From assembly GCF_033115175.1 (NCBI RefSeq), contig NC_084830.1, positions 111,192,709 through 111,256,708 on the forward strand: 64,000 bases of DNA. The letters are read 5' to 3'. This document shows positions 53,063 to 63,868 of this stretch, one piece after another (the first letter of the stretch is position 1; each line of letters opens with the position of its first letter). The notes beneath the pieces were generated by a model. That model worked only from the letters and a program-made list of their open reading frames with translations. It had not been told where the DNA came from and did no database searches. The stretch comes from Lepus europaeus. Lineage: Eukaryota; Chordata; Mammalia; Lagomorpha; Leporidae. Position numbers and translations under genes: made by a program.

Positions 53063-54239
53063 TCTCTGTTCTGCCACTTAGAACCCTACAGACATACTCC
53101 CTGAAATTATATGGTGTACATAACCCATCATTTGAACCCAAAACTCCAAAGCTGGGCTCTTTTCATGGTATTGTGATGATATTTCTTCTTATGCCAAGAT
53201 ACCTTTCATAGTGACCAGAGCAGTACGGCAGTAAACCTGACCATGCAGAACAATTATTAAACTTGTTTATCACTGACTGTCAACCCTGGCCTCATAAAGG
53301 AATCATATGGAGAGCTTTGATCAAAGAATGATGGCCCTATTTGCCGGGAGTCTAACTTAATTGTACTGTGGTAAAATCAGGGCTCAGATCTTTTTTAAAA
53401 ATATGCTTCAAGTGGTTCTACCTTGCAAACAAGATTCAGAAGATGCAGTAGTTAGATTGGAAGGAGGCTGCTTGGTTCAGGTGGAAATGATCTTTTTGGG
53501 TGTTTTCTGTCTCCTTGAACCAATAGGCCAGGTGAGCAGATGGTTGCAGCATGAGGTGCCTGGAGTATGAGTGATACTGTTGTGTGAGAGAGGGTTTGGA
53601 GAGGCCAGCACAATAAACAGTGTGTCCTAGAGGCAGCTTGGTTATATGCATCATGTGACTGATGGTTTTAGATCCACTCCAAAAGTTCATTTCATGCTGA
53701 GCATCCCCATGTAAATGCAATCCACAGCTCTGTTTTTTCTATGGTCCTGCAGTAATTTCTCTTCTAGCATGAGTGATTCTAGATGATTGGTTCCTGGAGG
53801 CTGAGGCTCCATCTATCTCCAGGGTCTTCCGTGGCACCAGCTTTGCAAGGCTGGTTAAATCCTGCAAGGAGTTTGGAGAAAGGATGTGGAGTTAACCTAA
53901 GGGCTGGATAGACAAAAGGGATAGTAACAAGCCCCCTCTGAGATCTTTCCTTTCACTGTTTAATTCCACTGAGCCGCCCCTTATGTAAAATTCAGAAGAC
54001 TTTTTGGCAAATTCGATTGAGAATTGAAATACATTCCTTTGCATGGTAAAGAATGGAATAACAATCATGTTGTTTGTAGTCTTTAGATTTTAACTTGTAG
54101 TGTGAAGATTACCTGAACACTAGGCATCATCCTTCTTCCCATCATCATAACATCATTGATCAGTGCAATGAGCATCGAAATCATTGTGGGGTCTACTTAC
54201 TCCTTCTATAATGGTAGAGCTACATGGGTAGGCATCTTA
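53063..54239. other. 1.2 kb low-repeat spacer
   Basis: No repeat family, RNA or supported exon. Confidence 0.4.
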
Positions 54240-54410
54240 ATACTGATGCTTGATTCCCTGGCTCTTGAAAACTACTCTTTATGGATGGGATGACTTTAGA
54301 TAAGATACTTTGCCTCAGTTTCTCTATCTATAAAATGGGTTGTTAGGAGATTACAAGAATTAAAATGTATAAGGGAAGCTTAGAAGTTCCTGGAACTTAA
54401 CAAATACCGT
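54240..54410 (-). mobile_element. MIR SINE, minus strand
   Basis: GATGACTTTAGATAAGATAC, TTTGCCTCAGTTTCTCTATC and TATAAAATGGGTTGTTAGG are antisense MIR. Confidence 0.65.
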
Positions 54411-54990
54411 ATGGATATTTGTCTTAAAATACCATAAAACCCACCACCAAAAGAATTAGCATGTCAAGTTCCCATGATACATCCAAGAAAATATTCTGGT
54501 ATTGAGTGGTGAGTGGTCACATTTTTCATCTCATGCATACTCTGCCATAAGGCAGAAAGTGGCAAAGGCTTAATACCTTTCAGCTCATCTAACAAGCCTG
54601 GGGTGTTAGCTCTAGGTTCCTGGGGTGCTCTGTGTAAAATTGCCCAGTGGATATCAAAGACACATACCCCTCTTGTATGCTATTTCCTCCATGTACTCTA
54701 ACACTCTCTTAATACTTTCAATTCCTTTGCTGCATTGGCATTCCAATCCTTACAACTCATCAAGATTTTACCTGTTCATTTGCCCTGGCCAGCACAGTTT
54801 GTCATTTTTACAGCTCTCTTGCTTCCAACACTTTTCACAGTCAGAGGTTAGAGATGGAGAGTGGAGGCAGAAAGGCAAGAAGATGCTCTCACTATGTTTT
54901 AGCCACAGAATGAGTCTGTAGGTCACAACCAGACCACTCACACCATCAGTATCAAGTACTCACTAATGTCTGTTTCACTAGGAAGCAGGC
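54411..54990. other. Unassigned spacer
   Basis: No supported feature. Confidence 0.4.
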
Positions 54991-55007
54991 TAAGCTTCCT
55001 TTTCTTT

Positions 55008-56077
55008 CTTTTTTTTTTTTTCATTTATTAAACTTTTATTTAATGAATATAAATTTCCAAAGTACAGCTTATGGGTTACAATGGCTTCCCCCCTCCCATA
55101 ACTTCCCTCCCACCCGCAACCCTCCCCTTTCCCGCTCCCTCTCCCCTTCCATTCACATCAAGATTCATTTTCAATTCTCGTTATATACAGAAGATCAGTT
55201 TAGTATATATTAGGTAAAGATTTCAACAGTTTGCCCCCATATAGCAACACAAAGTGAAAAAAATAGTGTTGGAGTACTAGTTATAGCATTAAATAACAGT
55301 GTACAGCACATTGAAGACAGAGATCCTACATAATATTTTTTTAAAAATTAATTAATTTTCTATGCCATTTCCAATTTAACACCAGGTTTTTTTTTTTTCA
55401 TTTCCAATTATCTTTATATACAGAAGATCGATTCAGTATATAATTAGTAAAGATCTCATCAGTTTGTACCCACACAGAAACACAAAGTGTAATAATACTG
55501 TTTCAGTACTAGTTATAGCATCACTGCACATTAGACAACACATTAAGGACAGATCCCACATGGGATGTAGGTGACTTCTGTTGTTGACTTAACAATTTGA
55601 CATTCCTGTTCATGGCATCCGTAATCTCCCTAGGCTCTAGTCATGAGTTGCCAAGGCTATGGAAGCCTTTAGAGTTCGCTGACTTTGATCTTATTCCAAT
55701 AGGGTCATAGTCAAAGTGGAAGTTCTCTCCTCCCTTTAGAGAAAGGTACCTCCTTCTTTGATGGCCCCGTTTTTCCACTGGGATCTCACGCACAGAGATC
55801 TTTCATTTAGGTCTTCTTCTTTTTTTTCTTTTCCATGGTATCTTGGCTTTCCATGCCTACAATACTCTCATGGGCTCTTCAGCCAGATCCGAATGCCTTA
55901 AGGGCTGATTCTGAGGCCAGAGTGTTGTTTAGGACATCTGCCATTCTATGAGTCTGCTGTGTATCTGGCTTCCCATGTTGGATCCTTCTCTCCCTTTTTG
56001 ATTCTATCAGTTAGTATTAGCAGACACTTGTCTTGTTTGTGTGATCCCTTTGACTCTTAGACCTATGATGGCTCTGA
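55008..56077 (-). mobile_element. L1 insertion, 1.07 kb of 3' UTR
   Basis: A 17-bp duplication TAAGCTTCCTTTTCTTT lies at 54991-55007 and 56078-56094. The antisense body carries the tail, the C-rich (G-rich antisense) tract at about 55089-55151 and the same 3' UTR modules as the 42394 copy, breaking off before ORF2. It is 5'-truncated with no coding sequence. Confidence 0.95.
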
Positions 56078-56149
56078 TAAGCTTCCTTTTCTTTTCCTGG
56101 GTTAATATATGCCAACTTCCATGGAAGGCATATCTATCCCACCATAGAA

Positions 56150-56290
56150 TTATAAATAGTTGCTTTTGTTAAGCACATGCTCTGTGCCACACACTACCTA
56201 TACTGATGCTGTGTATTGTAAGGTTCCTTAAAAGCAGGCAGGTGTTGTTATTCCATTTGAGATCCAAACGGATCAAAGATCAGAAAAAAT
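56150..56290 (+). mobile_element. MIR SINE fragment
   Basis: TTAAGCACATGCTCTGTGCC and ACACACTACCTATACTGATG are MIR 5' motifs. Confidence 0.55.
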
Positions 56291-56399
56291 TTCCTTCTCC
56301 AGGTGTTGCTGCTTTTTAAGACATTAAAAAGTGAATCGCTTCAAGAACCACAGGCACCGAAATAATTAGACTGTGTTAACCACATTTTTATATTTATTC

Positions 56400-56660
56400 T
56401 TTGAAACATCACAGTGAAGCATTTATTATCTTTCCCATTTTGCAAACAAGGAAACCAAATTTCAGAATTGGAAGGGAATGCTGCAGGTGGCATAGCCTGC
56501 ACAAAAGTACAACTGAAACCGGGTTCTCTGATTCAAATCCCACATCCTGTCCACCATACCAGCTACTGTCATTACACTGTGGCTTTTCTTAGTGCAAAAT
56601 TGGAGGCTGGCATCAGTAAGTGATCATCAAATGTTTGCTGAATAAATGAGTGAATGAATG
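56400..56660 (+). mobile_element. MIR SINE fragment plus L2-like tail
   Basis: TTTTGCAAACAAGGAAACC and CTCTGATTCAAATCCCACAT are MIR 3' motifs. Around 56625-56665, AATGTTTGCTGAATAAATGA followed by GAATGAATG is the usual L2 terminus. Confidence 0.55.
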
Positions 56661-56679
56661 AATGGAAAGGGGACTGTTT

Positions 56680-56995
56680 GGGCCAGGCGTGTAGCGTTAG
56701 CAGTTAGGACACACACATCCTACATCGCAGTGCCTGGGTTCGATGCCTGCTCTAGATCCTGCTCCAGCTACCTGCCAGTGCAGACCCTGAGAAGGGGCAG
56801 AAGATGACTTCAGTAGATCGGTTCTTGCCACTCATGTGGGAGACTCCAATCCAGTTCCAGAATTCCAGCTTCAGCCCAATCCAGCCCTGGCTGTAGATTG
56901 CATTTGGGAAGTGGATCAGGGAATGGGAGTCCCCACCCCTTTTTTTCCCTCTCTCTCTGTCTCTTTAAATAAACAAATAAATACTTTCCAAAAAG
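56680..56995 (+). mobile_element. CSINE, older subfamily
   Basis: GGGCCAGGCGTGTAGCGTTA, GCAGTGCCTGGGTTCGATGC (a tRNA-like B box), CCAGTGCAGACCCTGAGAAG and the AATAAACAAATAAATA tail define the copy. Confidence 0.85.
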
Positions 56996-57458
56996 AAAAA
57001 AGGAAAGCTATTTTGCAGTCTCCTTTGTTCTTTCTATGTACACCCAGATGACTAATCTTATTGATACTCAAGAAATAAGTACTTTATAATCGCTACACAG
57101 CTTCCTATTCCCCAAATCCATAAAACATATTCCACTCTTATTAGATTTTAGGAACATTAATTTTAAAACCTATTAGTAATTATTGCATTCACTATTAGTT
57201 AGGTACAAATATTAAATTTTATAGGAAATTTAAATATTTAGAATTTTTTTCACTTATAGATGAAAAACCCGAGACCTCAAAAATTCTGACTTACTAGTAT
57301 TCTATTCCAACTCATTGATCTGATTCCTAAGGGTAAGGGCCATACGTGCCAAAGTCTCCTGTCTCTGTCTACAGTTGACAGTGACTACTAAGATTTTCCC
57401 ACTTTCCCATCCCTCCCAGATGCCATTCACATTTCATTAGGGCTTTCCACACTTTGGC
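56996..57458. other. AT-rich spacer
   Basis: No supported feature. Confidence 0.4.
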
Positions 57459-59276
57459 TCAGTGGTTCTTCAAGTGCTGCCCCTGTGACTCTAAGACCCT
57501 TTCATGAGGTCTGCAAAGTCAAAACTATCTTCAGAAAAATACTCAGATATTATGTGCCATTTCTGCCAAGTTAACATTTGAACTGATGATGTGAAAGCAA
57601 TAGTGGATCTAAGAGTCAGCATTTCAGAATAAATCAAGGCAGTAGTACTCAACTGTCATTGCATTCTTCAGCACCACATTCATGCAGGTGGGGGAAAATG
57701 GTGAGGCAGTACATGTTGCTCATTTTATTAAACCTCCACCATTGGGTATACACACATTTTAATTTTTTTTTTTTTTTGTGACAAAATGGAAAGCCACACA
57801 AAAAACTTAATGCCTTTTACTGAATTCTCAAGGAAAAGCATTTGTGACATTGAGTGTGAGTTGGACTAGACACTTTTGTCATGGAATGCCATTTTTTTTT
57901 CTTGAAAAAATGACTCAGACAAACTGGTTATTCAGACATGGATATTTGGCAAATATTCTCAAAAAATAAGAAAAGTGAGACTGTCACTTCAAGGAAAACA
58001 ACTGACAGTGTTTGATGTCAACAATAAAATGTGAGCATTGGAGCAACAATTACAATTTTTGAAGAGTTCATATTTGCCACTGTGAGATCGGCAGATTCCC
58101 AATAATTCAATGATGTTATGGCAAGATCAATAATAGTGTTGTGCCCAGATCGTTGAATCCCCAAACGCCGCCAGAGACTTGAACACACCAAAATGCAAAA
58201 GCAAGGTTTATTTTGGAAGTACAAGCCACGGCAGGGACCCTGTCTAACCAACTGCACAGCAGAGGGCAGAGGAAGGCCTGGAGCCGTGCTGGGGAGCCTC
58301 TTTTAAAGCAGGGTTGCGTCATTGAGGAGTGCGGGGTGACAGTGGATTGGCTAGGGTCACCTCTGGTATTTCCTGATCGAACACGGTTGTTCCTGATTGG
58401 TTCAGACCCAGGGGATTTCCTTATATGGTGAACTCTAGCGAGCTGTTCTATTGTAAGTTTAGGTTCCCCCTGAGTGATGCTGCTTTTATGGGAAGTCAGG
58501 CCGGCCTCCCCAATGGAGGCACTTTTTCAAAATGCAGTTACTCCTGCCCTTCAATAGTATTAACAGGTGTGTTATTTTTGATTTTGTATATGGGTCAGTA
58601 TTTGGAGGATGTGTGTGACTTAGAAAGTCAATATATTTTAAATAATCAAGTATGATGTCCTGGTCAAAACAATCCACTCAAAGTGCAAGACCAATCAGTA
58701 AATTTTACTCAAATTGTACGAAAGTTCACTGATATAGATGCAGATTCCACAGTACAACTGTTTGGGTGTAGTAAAAATAGAATCCTCACAGTTACCCAGA
58801 AAGACTACAGAAACACTTCTTTACTTTCCAATTACATACCGTGTGAGGCCAGACATTTCTACAACCTTCAACCCAAACAACATAATGCAACATATTGAAA
58901 GTTGGGGCAGATATGAGAATCCAGCTGCCTTACATTAGGCCAGACATTAAAGAGATTTTTTCAAAAATGCAAAACAATTCCAATATTCTCACCAAATATT
59001 TTTGAATTTGGAAAGTACACTTATATTTTGGAAAAAGAAAGAATTTGCGTTTACATAGAATGGCAGATTATTCTAAAAGGTATTAATAAGCTATTTTTAA
59101 ATTTCTCAGTTTTAATTTCAAAAATAGCAAATATTGAGAACACCCTTATACACAAATATTCCCCCCAAAATAACAAAGGCCTCAATTTTTTGTAAAAAAT
59201 ATTTGAGAGGCAGAAAACTCAATTATTTTTTAGAATGCCAAGGGGATTTGAAAACAAAATGTTGGAGAACCATTCT
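57459..59276 (+). mobile_element. hAT-type DNA transposon (Zaphod/Tip100-like), split by a solo LTR
   Basis: The left end TCAGTGGTTCTTCAAGTGCT and the right end TTGGAGAACCATTCTTTG are matching worn terminal inverted repeats. Between them GACCCTTTCATGAGGTCTGC, GCAGATATGAGAATCCAGCT, AGGCCAGACATTAAAGAGAT and AATTTCTCAGTTTTAATTTC match the order I remember for a large mammalian hAT element. Without the LTR it is about 1.4 kb. The transposase region is broken by many stops. Confidence 0.6.
58137..58553 (-). mobile_element. ERV1-type solo LTR, 417 bp
   Basis: It starts TG and ends CA on the plus strand, flanked by ATAG at 58133-58136 and 58554-58557, a 4-bp duplication as expected for gammaretrovirus-like (ERV1) elements. 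On the minus strand it carries two CCAAT-type motifs (antisense at about 58343 and 58396), a TATA-like TTTAAAAG (58300-58308) and a polyadenylation signal AATAAA (58207-58212), in the order U3-R-U5. No internal retroviral genes are present, so the provirus was lost by LTR-LTR recombination. It lies inside the hAT element. Confidence 0.85.
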
Positions 59277-60120
59277 TTGACCCGGGGAAGTGATTGTTTG
59301 GGGCTTTTTGGTGAATAATTGGGCGTTGAGAAAGAAGACTTATTCTCTCTCCAAAGGCACATGGACAATCTATGCCTGTTCCTCTAGGAACATTTGCTCG
59401 CAGGGGACCCCCTGGCCAAGACTCATGTGCTGTCCCTACAGATCAGTTACCTCTGTGCTCAGGCAACAGCTCGGTGTGGCATGGATTTGATTCAGGTTGT
59501 TTCATGCATCTTGACCTTTGCACTAGAACAGTAGGCAAAGAGAGGGGATCCCTTTATAGTGCTGCTGGAAGGGGGTCTCTAGCCCCCAGGGTAAATCTCA
59601 GTCCAGAACAGTTCTTGGCTGACTCTGAGAGTCTGTGTCCAATTAGTTACTTCATCAGTCACTCAAGTGGATGGCCCTCAGGGCAGGAAGGGAGAGGCCC
59701 CGGAGGCAAAGTAGAATAAACATCTTAATCCAAATCAAGACCCAGGCCAGCTGTCCAAGCTCTTCTTGTGGTCACAGCTCCCCAGGCTGCTGCCTGCGGC
59801 TACCCCTACTTTATTCCACTACCCCTTGAAGGTGCCTCCTTCCCTGTCCTTCCTACGCAAGCAGCCTGTCCCGTGCATGAATTTGTGGGTTCCACTCTAA
59901 TTGCTAGCTGTGCCTGGAAGCCCGCCTCCCTCTAATTCTACTTTGACACAAATAGCTAGAAAGCTCACTTGCAAAACCACAACTTCCATAGCAATGCACC
60001 AAGTTGGTCCCCTTCTAGAAAGTGGACTTCTATCCCATTCAAGTCAACAACCACTTACCCAGCATCCACTTGGTGCTTAGCACACCCAATGAGGAAGAAA
60101 TGCCAGAAAGCAATTTATCA
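59277..60120. other. Unassigned spacer
   Basis: Somewhat GC-richer at 59370-59700. Short open frames have no identifiable content. Confidence 0.4.
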
Positions 60121-60124
60121 GATA

Positions 60125-60250
60125 TATAAAGGTCTTGGAATTTTCTGAGTTTGAATCCCTCTTCAGTCACTTACTGTATCTTGAGTAAGTTGCTTTAGCC
60201 ATCTCTGTGAGAGTTTCTTCATCTGAGAAACAACTAAACACATCACATAT
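60125..60250 (-). mobile_element. MIR SINE, minus strand
   Basis: TTTGAATCCCTCTTCAGTCA, CTTGAGTAAGTTGCTTTAGC and GAGTTTCTTCATCTGAG are antisense MIR. Confidence 0.65.
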
Positions 60251-60272
60251 CATTGCTGTATTTGTTGAACTA

Positions 60273-60692
60273 TGGGATCCGAGACCTTTCCCAATTAACC
60301 CACAAAAGACAGTCACAGATGCAAGGGCAAGAGGATTTATTATTTTATTGCCAGCTAGCTGGGGCTGCCACCAACACATACAACATAGTGTGGTGCGAGG
60401 GTGAGACGCCCCGCCTCTCTCCTTCTCAGCGTTTTTATACACTTGAGTAAACAAGTATATTTGTCATTACTCACGTATGCTAGTTCTTTTATTCTTTATA
60501 TGTCAATTACCTAAATTTGAGCATTTTATTGGTGCATCTCAGCAGTCCAGGACTACGTGTCTCAGAAGGAAGTGGTGGTCACACAAGGAAGTAGGAGACC
60601 ATTAGTTTCAGGAAGTATTCACTAAGTTTTGTTTTCTGAGAATTGAGCCTTCCCGTCTTCCTGGAGTTTGTGCAGCCTGTCATGGCGGTACA
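60273..60692 (-). mobile_element. Solo LTR, 420 bp, promoter motifs intact
   Basis: TG (60273) to CA (60692) is flanked by a 4-bp duplication ACTA at 60269-60272 and 60693-60696. On the minus strand a clear TATA box GTATAAAAAC (60431-60440) is followed by a GC-rich leader GGAGAGAGGCGGGGCG, then two AATAAA signals (60344-60349 and 60336-60341). No internal retroviral sequence is attached. Its size, orientation and 4-bp duplication match the LTR at 58137, but the sequences differ, so it is a separate ERV1-type family or subfamily. Confidence 0.82.
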
Positions 60693-60698
60693 ACTATT

Positions 60699-60714
60699 CC
60701 CCCCCCCCCCCCCC
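60699..60714. repeat. C16 homopolymer
   Basis: Sixteen C in a row lie just outside the solo LTR duplication. The length is liable to assembly or polymerase error. Confidence 0.95.
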
Positions 60715-61605
60715 TTTTCTTACGCTGGACATCCCGCGGTAAGTCATTGAGCAAGCAGCGCAGTGCGGAAGCAAAAAGCAATTGATATTCAGCATCTGCT
60801 AGTTTTATATATCTATTTTTTTTCATTTCAACGTATTAAAATATAGCTTGTTTGTGAAATATATTGTCCATGTTCTACCAGAAATTAAGTGCTTATGAAA
60901 AGTTCCATTGTGTAGTCAACTTTGACCTTTGGTGTATATGGGAGAATTAGGGTCTTTTGGAAATGGAATTAATGCTTAGATTGTAGGATCACAACAATGA
61001 GTCCCTACTCAGGAACTTACTACTTCTAGGACCTTTACAGGTTATTTTAATTTTTCTAAGATTCTATGTTTGTTTTTTTTTTTTTTTTTCATTTCTAAGA
61101 TGCAGGTTTGTTATAAGAATGGTCTAAGTGATATCTGGGCCTCTTTGTCTGAACTTGATAAATGGTAGACTTCATTGGATATTGTACCTGCAAGGTGTTT
61201 AGTCTGATTTTCAATTCTATAAAGACTGACAACTCTTTCTTCCAGGCAGATCCTTCATTATAATGTCTCCTGTGGGTTTTCCTTCCTCTATTGTAGACCT
61301 TCCACCTATCTCTAAGGCATTTCTCACATGATAAACTTTGAAGATCTTTTACCATCCTGGGAATGTTCCCCAGATGCCTTCGGATTGTTGATGTTCCTTT
61401 CAAAATATGGTTGTCAGATTGCACTTTGCATTTCCAGGTGCAAACTGACTGACTAGCCTAGGGCAATTTGAGACCATGACCTCCATTGTAAGTGGTACTA
61501 AGCTTCCTTGCTGCTAGATTAAGTTGTGGACTCACCATACTGGTGATTCATAATAAGCTTGTAACCATCTCTAGGCCTAGAGTCATTTTCACATTTACTG
61601 ATATT
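60715..61605. other. Unassigned spacer
   Basis: CpG-containing unique sequence at 60720-60775, then AT-rich. A T-run at 61073-61090 may mark an old retroposed element. No gene is supported. Confidence 0.4.
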
Positions 61606-61616
61606 AAATCATGCCC

Positions 61617-61875
61617 GGGGTCGGCACTGTGGCTCACTAGGCTAATACTCCGCCTGCGGCGCCAGCATTCCATATGGGCACTGGGTTCTAGCCCCAGTGG
61701 CTCCTCTTCCAGTCTAGCTCTCTGCTGTGGCCCAGGAGGGCAGTGGAGGATGGTCCAAGTGCTTTGGCCCCTGCACCTGCATGGGAGACCAGGAAGAAGC
61801 ACCTGGCTCCTGGCTTCAGATAGGTGCAGCGCCGGCCGTAGCAGCCATTTGGGGAGTGAACCAATAGAAGGAAGA

Positions 61876-61909
<34 letters not shown>

Positions 61910-61949
61910 ACTGTCTGTAACTCTACCTGTCAAATAAAAAAGAAAAAAA
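61617..61949 (+). mobile_element. CSINE with 11-bp TSD
   Basis: GGTCGGCACTGTGGCTCACT, CCTCCGCCTGCGGCGCC, CCATATGGGCACTGGGTTC (the shorter-head variant), and a CT-rich tail ending in CTGTCAAATAAAAAAG. AAATCATGCCC at 61606-61616 and 61950-61960 is the exact duplication. Confidence 0.95.
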
Positions 61950-62024
61950 AAATCATGCCCTCCCAGCCACTTCCATATTCAGAAATTGTTATGCTTTTTA
62001 ATTATGAATATAGAACATTTTCTT

Positions 62025-62300
62025 ATTTCAGATTTACTGAAGTACAATTGATAGTTCAACATTGTGCATATTCAAGGTGTACAAAATTATGTTTTAATAC
62101 CTGTATATATTGTGAAATGATTACCACATCAAGCTAATTAATGTATCTATCACCTCATATGGTTACCTTTTAGTTTATGTGTGTGTGGTGAGACTATTTT
62201 AACATTTCTCTTAGAATGTGTTAAATATACAGTACATTAACTATTCTTACCATACTATGCATTAAAAACAGATTTTTTCTTTATCTCTAGTAAAATAATT
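62025..62300. mobile_element. Old L1 3' UTR-type fragment
   Basis: ATTTACTGAAGTACAATTGA, TCAAGGTGTACAAAATTATG and TGTGAAATGATTACCACATC match a common ancient L1 3' segment. Orientation and exact ends are uncertain. Confidence 0.5.
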
Positions 62301-62374
62301 TTTATTATTTTTTCTCATTTGTCTTACCTATTTACTTTAAGAATAAATCTGGGATTTTGTAATCTGGCTTAAAG

Positions 62375-62690
62375 AGTTCTCCCTTGGTATCTGTAGGGGA
62401 GAGGGGTATTGGTTCCAAGGATCCCTAATGCTTAAGTCCCTTATATAAAATGCTATAGTATTTGCATATAATTTATTCACATCCTTCTGTATACTTTAAA
62501 TTATCTTTAGATTACTCATAATACCTAATACACTGTGAGTGCTATGTGATAATTCTCATACTATATTTTTAGGAAGAATGACAAAAAAAATCTATACATG
62601 TTCAGGAAAGACACAAGTTTAAAAAGATTTTCCATCCAAGGTTGATTGAATCCATAGATGTGGAACCATGAGTACCGAGAGTTGACTGCA
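62375..62690 (+). mobile_element. Tigger/MER2-like MITE, nearly complete
   Basis: It begins GTTCTCCCTTGGTATCTG and ends in the inverted counterpart GAGTACCGAGAGTTGACTG. Inside are TTATATAAAATGCTATAGTA, TATACTTTAAATTATCTTTA, TAATACCTAATACACTGTGA and CTATACATGTTCAGGAAAG. No transposase. This is the best copy of the family that also left fragments at 6341 and 7355. Confidence 0.75.
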
Positions 62691-63002
62691 TCTGCTCACT
62701 GCTGTCTCATTCACAGATGTCATCAGACTACTCTTCATCCATTTAAGTTAATTAAATTGGTGTGGGAGAGAAGTGAAGCCAGGGATCCATGGGGTGAAAG
62801 AAAGCCCCCGCCAAGGTGAATTTTGATCAACATTCTGGGGATCCGGTCAGTCCAAGAGCTGTAACGCTCCCTGCCCTGAGTTTTACTATCATCCAGCTCG
62901 TAGTTACCATTTTACATTCTGAGTTTGCAAAATGAAGACATGAAAAAGTGACCCCCTTCCCTCAGTGTTCAGGAGGAAGAAGATAGCAGGAAATAGGTAT
63001 TC
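62691..63002. other. Unassigned spacer
   Basis: No supported feature. Confidence 0.4.
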
Positions 63003-63022
63003 AAATCACTGTTCTTCAGTGT

Positions 63023-63733
63023 CTGCTAGTAATAATTGATAGAACTGAAAAGAAGAGACTGATCCAACATGGGAAGTGGGATACTCAGCAGACTCATAGA
63101 ATGACAAATGTCCTAAACAGCATTCTGGCCTCAGAATCTGGCTAAAAAGCCCATGAGAGTATTTCAGGTATGGAAAGCCAAGACACTGTGGCAAAAAATG
63201 ACCTAAATGAAAGATCTCTGTGAGTGAGATCCAGGTAGAAAGAGGGACCATCAGTGAAGGAGGTACCTTTCTCTGAAGGGAGGAGAGAACTTCCACTTTG
63301 ATGATGACCTTGTCCAAATAGGGTCGGAGTTTGTAAAATCAAGAGGCTTTCATAGCCTTGGCAGCTCATGACAAGAGCCTTGGGTGATTACTGTTGATTG
63401 TTAAATCAGCAACAAGAGTCACTGTGAACTTGCTCCTCATGTAGGTTCTCTGTCCTTATGTGTTGTACTATGAGAATTAACAGTAAAACTAGTCTTCAAA
63501 CAGTACTTTATACTTTGTGTGTCTATGTGGGTGCAAACTGTTGAAATCTTTACTTAGTATAGAGTTGATCTTCTGTATCTAAAGATAATTAAAAATGAAT
63601 CTTAATGAAGAATGGCATAGGAGAGGGAGTAGGAGATGGGATGGTTTGTGGGTGGGATGGTGGTTATGGGGGGAAGAATAGCTATAATCCAAAAGTTGTA
63701 CTTTCAAAATATACTTATTAAAGTTTTCTATAA
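63023..63733 (+). mobile_element. Older L1 insertion, 0.7 kb of 3' UTR
   Basis: The 3' UTR modules seen antisense in the 42394 copy appear here in sense (CCAACATGGGAAGTGGGATA, GCCTCAGAATCTGGCTAAAA, CATAGCCTTGGCAGCTCATG), ending in a decayed tail. The duplication is imperfect: AAATCACTGTTCTTCAGTG at 63004-63022 against AAATCACTGGTCTTTAGTG at 63734-63752. The G-rich tract has lost much of its G content. Confidence 0.9.
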
Positions 63734-63868
63734 AAATCACTGGTCTTTAGTGCACTTGTTGTGAGCCATATTCATATTTATTCTTCTTTATCCTTCATTT
63801 GCTTCTATGAAAAAAAAAACAGATAACACTAACACAATCATTATCATTGATTAAGACAATTATATTTG

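Noticed and set aside
58137..60692. The two minus-strand LTRs as ends of one provirus
   Set aside because: They differ in sequence, each has its own 4-bp duplication (ATAG, ACTA), and no retroviral internal genes lie between them.
60699..60714. C16 run read as the polypurine tract of a provirus attached to the LTR
   Set aside because: The 4-bp ACTA duplication lies between the LTR end and the C run, which places the run in host flanking DNA and makes the LTR solo.
61492..61920. 142-codon plus-strand open frame
   Set aside because: Most of it lies in the CSINE at 61617-61949 and ends in the CT-rich tail (Ser/Leu repeats).
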